Source: Planctomycetota bacterium
GTDB taxonomy: Bacteria > Planctomycetota > UBA8108 > UBA1146 > JAJFFE01
DNA: 17,205 bases
Direction: 5' to 3'
NCBI GenBank assembly: GCA_020425835.1
Contig: JAGQRC010000011.1
Location: 1 to 17,205, forward strand
Part shown: positions 15,465 to 17,205 of the stretch, piece after piece
Numbering within the stretch: the first letter of the stretch is position 1
How the letters are laid out: every line of letters begins with the position of its first letter
Position numbers and translations under genes: made by a program
The notes under the pieces: model-generated
What the model was told of the DNA's origin: nothing
The model's database searches: none
Seen by the model: the letters and a program-made list of their open reading frames with translations, nothing else

Positions 15465-16277
15465 GTGGAACACACGATGACGATTCGACGTCGCCATCCG
15501 TGGCGGAAGTACACCGCGATCATGGCGGCCTCCGCGCGGCAGACGATCGCCCAGCGCGGCGAGCTGGCGGGACGCGTGATCTTCTATTTCGCGATTCTCT
15601 TCGTCTTCGCGCATTTCTGGGAGACCGTGCTCGCCATGGACACCGGGCTCCGCTACACGCGCGAGCAGATGCTCTGGTACCTCACGATCACCGAGTGGGT
15701 CGTCCTGTCGCTGCCGGATGTCTACCTTCGGATCGAGGAGGATGCCCGCAGCGGGAACGTCGGATCGCGACTCTCGCGACCGGTCTCCTACTTCGGCGAG
15801 CGACTGGCCGAGGGGGCCGGGTCCCACATCGTTCGACTCGTGGTGATGGGCCTCGCCGGCGCGATCGGGACGACGCTGCTCGTCGGCTCACCCCCGACGG
15901 GCGGAGCCCTCGTCGCCCTCGCGGTCACCGGCTCACTCGCGTCGGCGCTCGGTCTGCTCTTCGTCACCGCGATCGGGGTCACGGCGATCTGGCTCCACGA
16001 CATCACCCCGGTGTACTGGGTGTGGCAGAAGCTCCTGTTCATCCTCGGCGGCTTGATCCTCCCGCTCGAGATCTACCCGAGCTGGCTGTCGTCGCTCGCC
16101 TCGTGGACGCCGTTCCACCCGATGCTGTACCGCGTCGGTCAGAACGTGCTGGAGCCCGATGGGGCGCGCGCCGCGAGCACCGCGATCGTGCAGCTCACCT
16201 GGATCGGAGTGCTGACCGTCGGACTGTTCTGGATCCAGCGCCGGGCGCTGGACCACGTCACGAGGGTGGGAGGTTGA
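15465..16277 (+). CDS. ABC-2 family exporter permease 1 (ABC2_membrane_6)
   Basis: The 270-residue membrane protein has about six hydrophobic segments. It also has the family landmark IWLHDITPVYWVWQKLLFILGGLILPLEIYPSWL followed by TPFHPMLYRVGQNVL (about residues 180-230). Together with the next gene it should form the heterodimeric membrane channel of the exporter. The start is GTG 15465 with GGAGGA 4 nt upstream; ATG 15477 in the same frame is possible. The 53 bp upstream are shared with the divergent lipoprotein gene and must hold its promoter if it is not read from the ATPase gene. Confidence 0.9.
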   Translation: MEHTMTIRRRHPWRKYTAIMAASARQTIAQRGELAGRVIFYFAILFVFAHFWETVLAMDTGLRYTREQMLWYLTITEWVVLSLPDVYLRIEEDARSGNVGSRLSRPVSYFGERLAEGAGSHIVRLVVMGLAGAIGTTLLVGSPPTGGALVALAVTGSLASALGLLFVTAIGVTAIWLHDITPVYWVWQKLLFILGGLILPLEIYPSWLSSLASWTPFHPMLYRVGQNVLEPDGARAASTAIVQLTWIGVLTVGLFWIQRRALDHVTRVGG

Positions 16278-16279
16278 CC

Positions 16280-17089
16280 GTGGAACGATCCCTGTCGAAG
16301 AGCGTGCGCGGATTCGTCGCGTTCGCCCGGGCGATCCTGGTGATCAACATCAAGGCGACCTTCGCCCAGCGCGGCGCGTTCTGGCTCCAAGCCTCGTTCA
16401 TGCTCGTCAACAATCTGATCTTCTGCGTGACGTGGTTCATCTTCTTCTCGCGCTTCGACGAGATCAACGGTTGGCGCCTGAGCCACATGCTCCTCCTCTA
16501 CGCGATCGTCGCCATGTCGTTCGGCGCATCGGTCGCGCTCTCGGGAGGTGTTCGGGATCTCGCCCGGACCATCGTGGACGGCGATCTCGACACGTTCCTG
16601 ACCCAGCCGAAGAGCGTGATCGCGCAGGCGGTCTGCTCGCGGTCGTTCGCGATGGGTTGGGGCGACCTCGCCAGCGGAGTCTTCCTGCTCCTCATGTCCG
16701 GGGCTGCCTCGTGGACGACGCTGCCGTTGATCGCCGTCTGCGTGGCTTGCGGGTGGACGATCTTCGTGTCGACCGCGATCGTCACCCACAGCGCGGCCTT
16801 CTGGATCGGCTCGGTGCAGGACCTCGCCCGACACTCGACGCAGTTCACGGTGACCTTCTCGGTCTACCCGCAGAACATCTACGGAGGCTGGGTGAAGCTG
16901 CTCCTGTTCACGGCGGTCCCGGCCGGGTTCATCGGCTACCTCCCGGTGACGCTGGTCACGGAGTTCGAGTGGTCGAACCTGTTCGCGCTGTTGGGGGCGG
17001 CGTTGGCCTACGCAACCTTGGCCTCGACGGTGTTCCACTTCGGACTCCGGCGCTACGAGTCGGGGAACCGGCTGGGCGTGCGAGCCTGA
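16280..17089 (+). CDS. ABC-2 family exporter permease 2 (ABC2_membrane_6)
   Basis: The 269-residue membrane protein is of the same family as its neighbour: ATFAQRGAFWLQASFMLVNN, then LLLYAIVAMSFGASVALSGGVRDLARTIVDGDLDTFLTQPKSVI, then QNIYGGWVKLLLFTAVPAGFIGYLPV. The segment GDLDTFLTQP is typical of the second subunit of these exporters. GTG 16280 has a perfect GGGAGG 6 nt upstream and follows the previous stop by 2 nt; TTG 16274 would sit on top of that site. The product pairs with permease 1 and is driven by the ATPase at 13820. Confidence 0.9.
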   Translation: MERSLSKSVRGFVAFARAILVINIKATFAQRGAFWLQASFMLVNNLIFCVTWFIFFSRFDEINGWRLSHMLLLYAIVAMSFGASVALSGGVRDLARTIVDGDLDTFLTQPKSVIAQAVCSRSFAMGWGDLASGVFLLLMSGAASWTTLPLIAVCVACGWTIFVSTAIVTHSAAFWIGSVQDLARHSTQFTVTFSVYPQNIYGGWVKLLLFTAVPAGFIGYLPVTLVTEFEWSNLFALLGAALAYATLASTVFHFGLRRYESGNRLGVRA

Positions 17090-17205
17090 CACTCGGTCTC
17101 ACCCCGCACCGTCCCTAGGAGCCCGTTGAAAACCCATTCCGGCCGAGAGCCCAAGCTTCCGTCGGCCAGCACTCCCGCCGAAACTCGACGTATCCACCAA
17201 TACGC
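17090..17205. other. Gene-free right edge, possible mobile-element end
   Basis: No gene is visible. TAGGAGCCCGTTGAAAACCC at 17116-17135 resembles, from memory, the terminal inverted repeats of some DDE-transposase insertion sequences in planctomycetes. The partner end would be outside the window, so this is only a hint. No intrinsic terminator for the exporter operon is seen. Confidence 0.2.

Noticed and set aside
1..17205. CRISPR array, tRNA or rRNA genes
   Set aside because: No regularly spaced repeats and no recognisable tRNA or rRNA sequence were seen on reading the window.

Overview
The window is high-GC bacterial DNA, most likely from a planctomycete (Planctomycetota). The main evidence is a pair of secreted proteins (6242-7378 and 7583-9415, minus strand). 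Both end in the same dockerin-like EF-hand module followed by a Pro-rich, Cys-containing tail (PFPxCGxD...C...CP), which I associate with large planctomycete secretomes. Strong Shine-Dalgarno sites, many GTG/TTG starts and almost exclusive TGA stops fit a high-GC Gram-negative-type genome. The phylum call is inference; no search was run.

Layout. (1) 1-609, minus: the first part of a type II secretion F / PilC-type inner-membrane protein that runs off the left edge. (2) 881-4448, plus: a ribose-type sugar ABC importer made of a lipoprotein binding protein, a two-cassette ATPase and a permease. The first two genes are separated by a roughly 170-bp AT-richer element with long imperfect terminal inverted repeats (1834-2003), which looks like a MITE. 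(3) 4448-4877: a scar holding the 5' part of a Nudix hydrolase gene, coupled to the permease and broken inside its Nudix box, facing a small minus-strand ORF with a strong ribosome binding site. (4) 4987-6120, minus: an AAA_14/DUF4143 ATPase with a perfect inverted repeat just before its start. (5) 6242-9415, minus: a HAF-repeat protein and an animal-type haem peroxidase, both dockerin-tailed. The peroxidase carries one in-frame TAG at a normally Gln position between its catalytic halves. (6) 9582-13416, minus: cmoA-cmoB (tRNA wobble uridine cmo5U modification, overlapping by 4 nt), then a lipoprotein S9 peptidase. (7) 13468-13746, plus: a compact unit with a sigma70-like promoter, a 58-codon ORF starting almost at the predicted transcription start, and a strong intrinsic terminator. 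(8) 13820-17089, plus: an ABC-2 exporter (ATPase and two permeases), with an opposite-strand DUF2846-like lipoprotein gene between the ATPase and the permeases. (9) 17090-17205: no gene, possibly the edge of a mobile element.

How the genes fit together: the window is a set of short independent units rather than one pathway. It includes sugar uptake, secreted calcium-binding-tailed proteins, tRNA wobble modification and an exporter. The points most worth a second look are the amber-interrupted peroxidase, the inverted-repeat element inside the importer operon, the leaderless-looking small gene with its own promoter and terminator, and the Nudix/ATPase scar.
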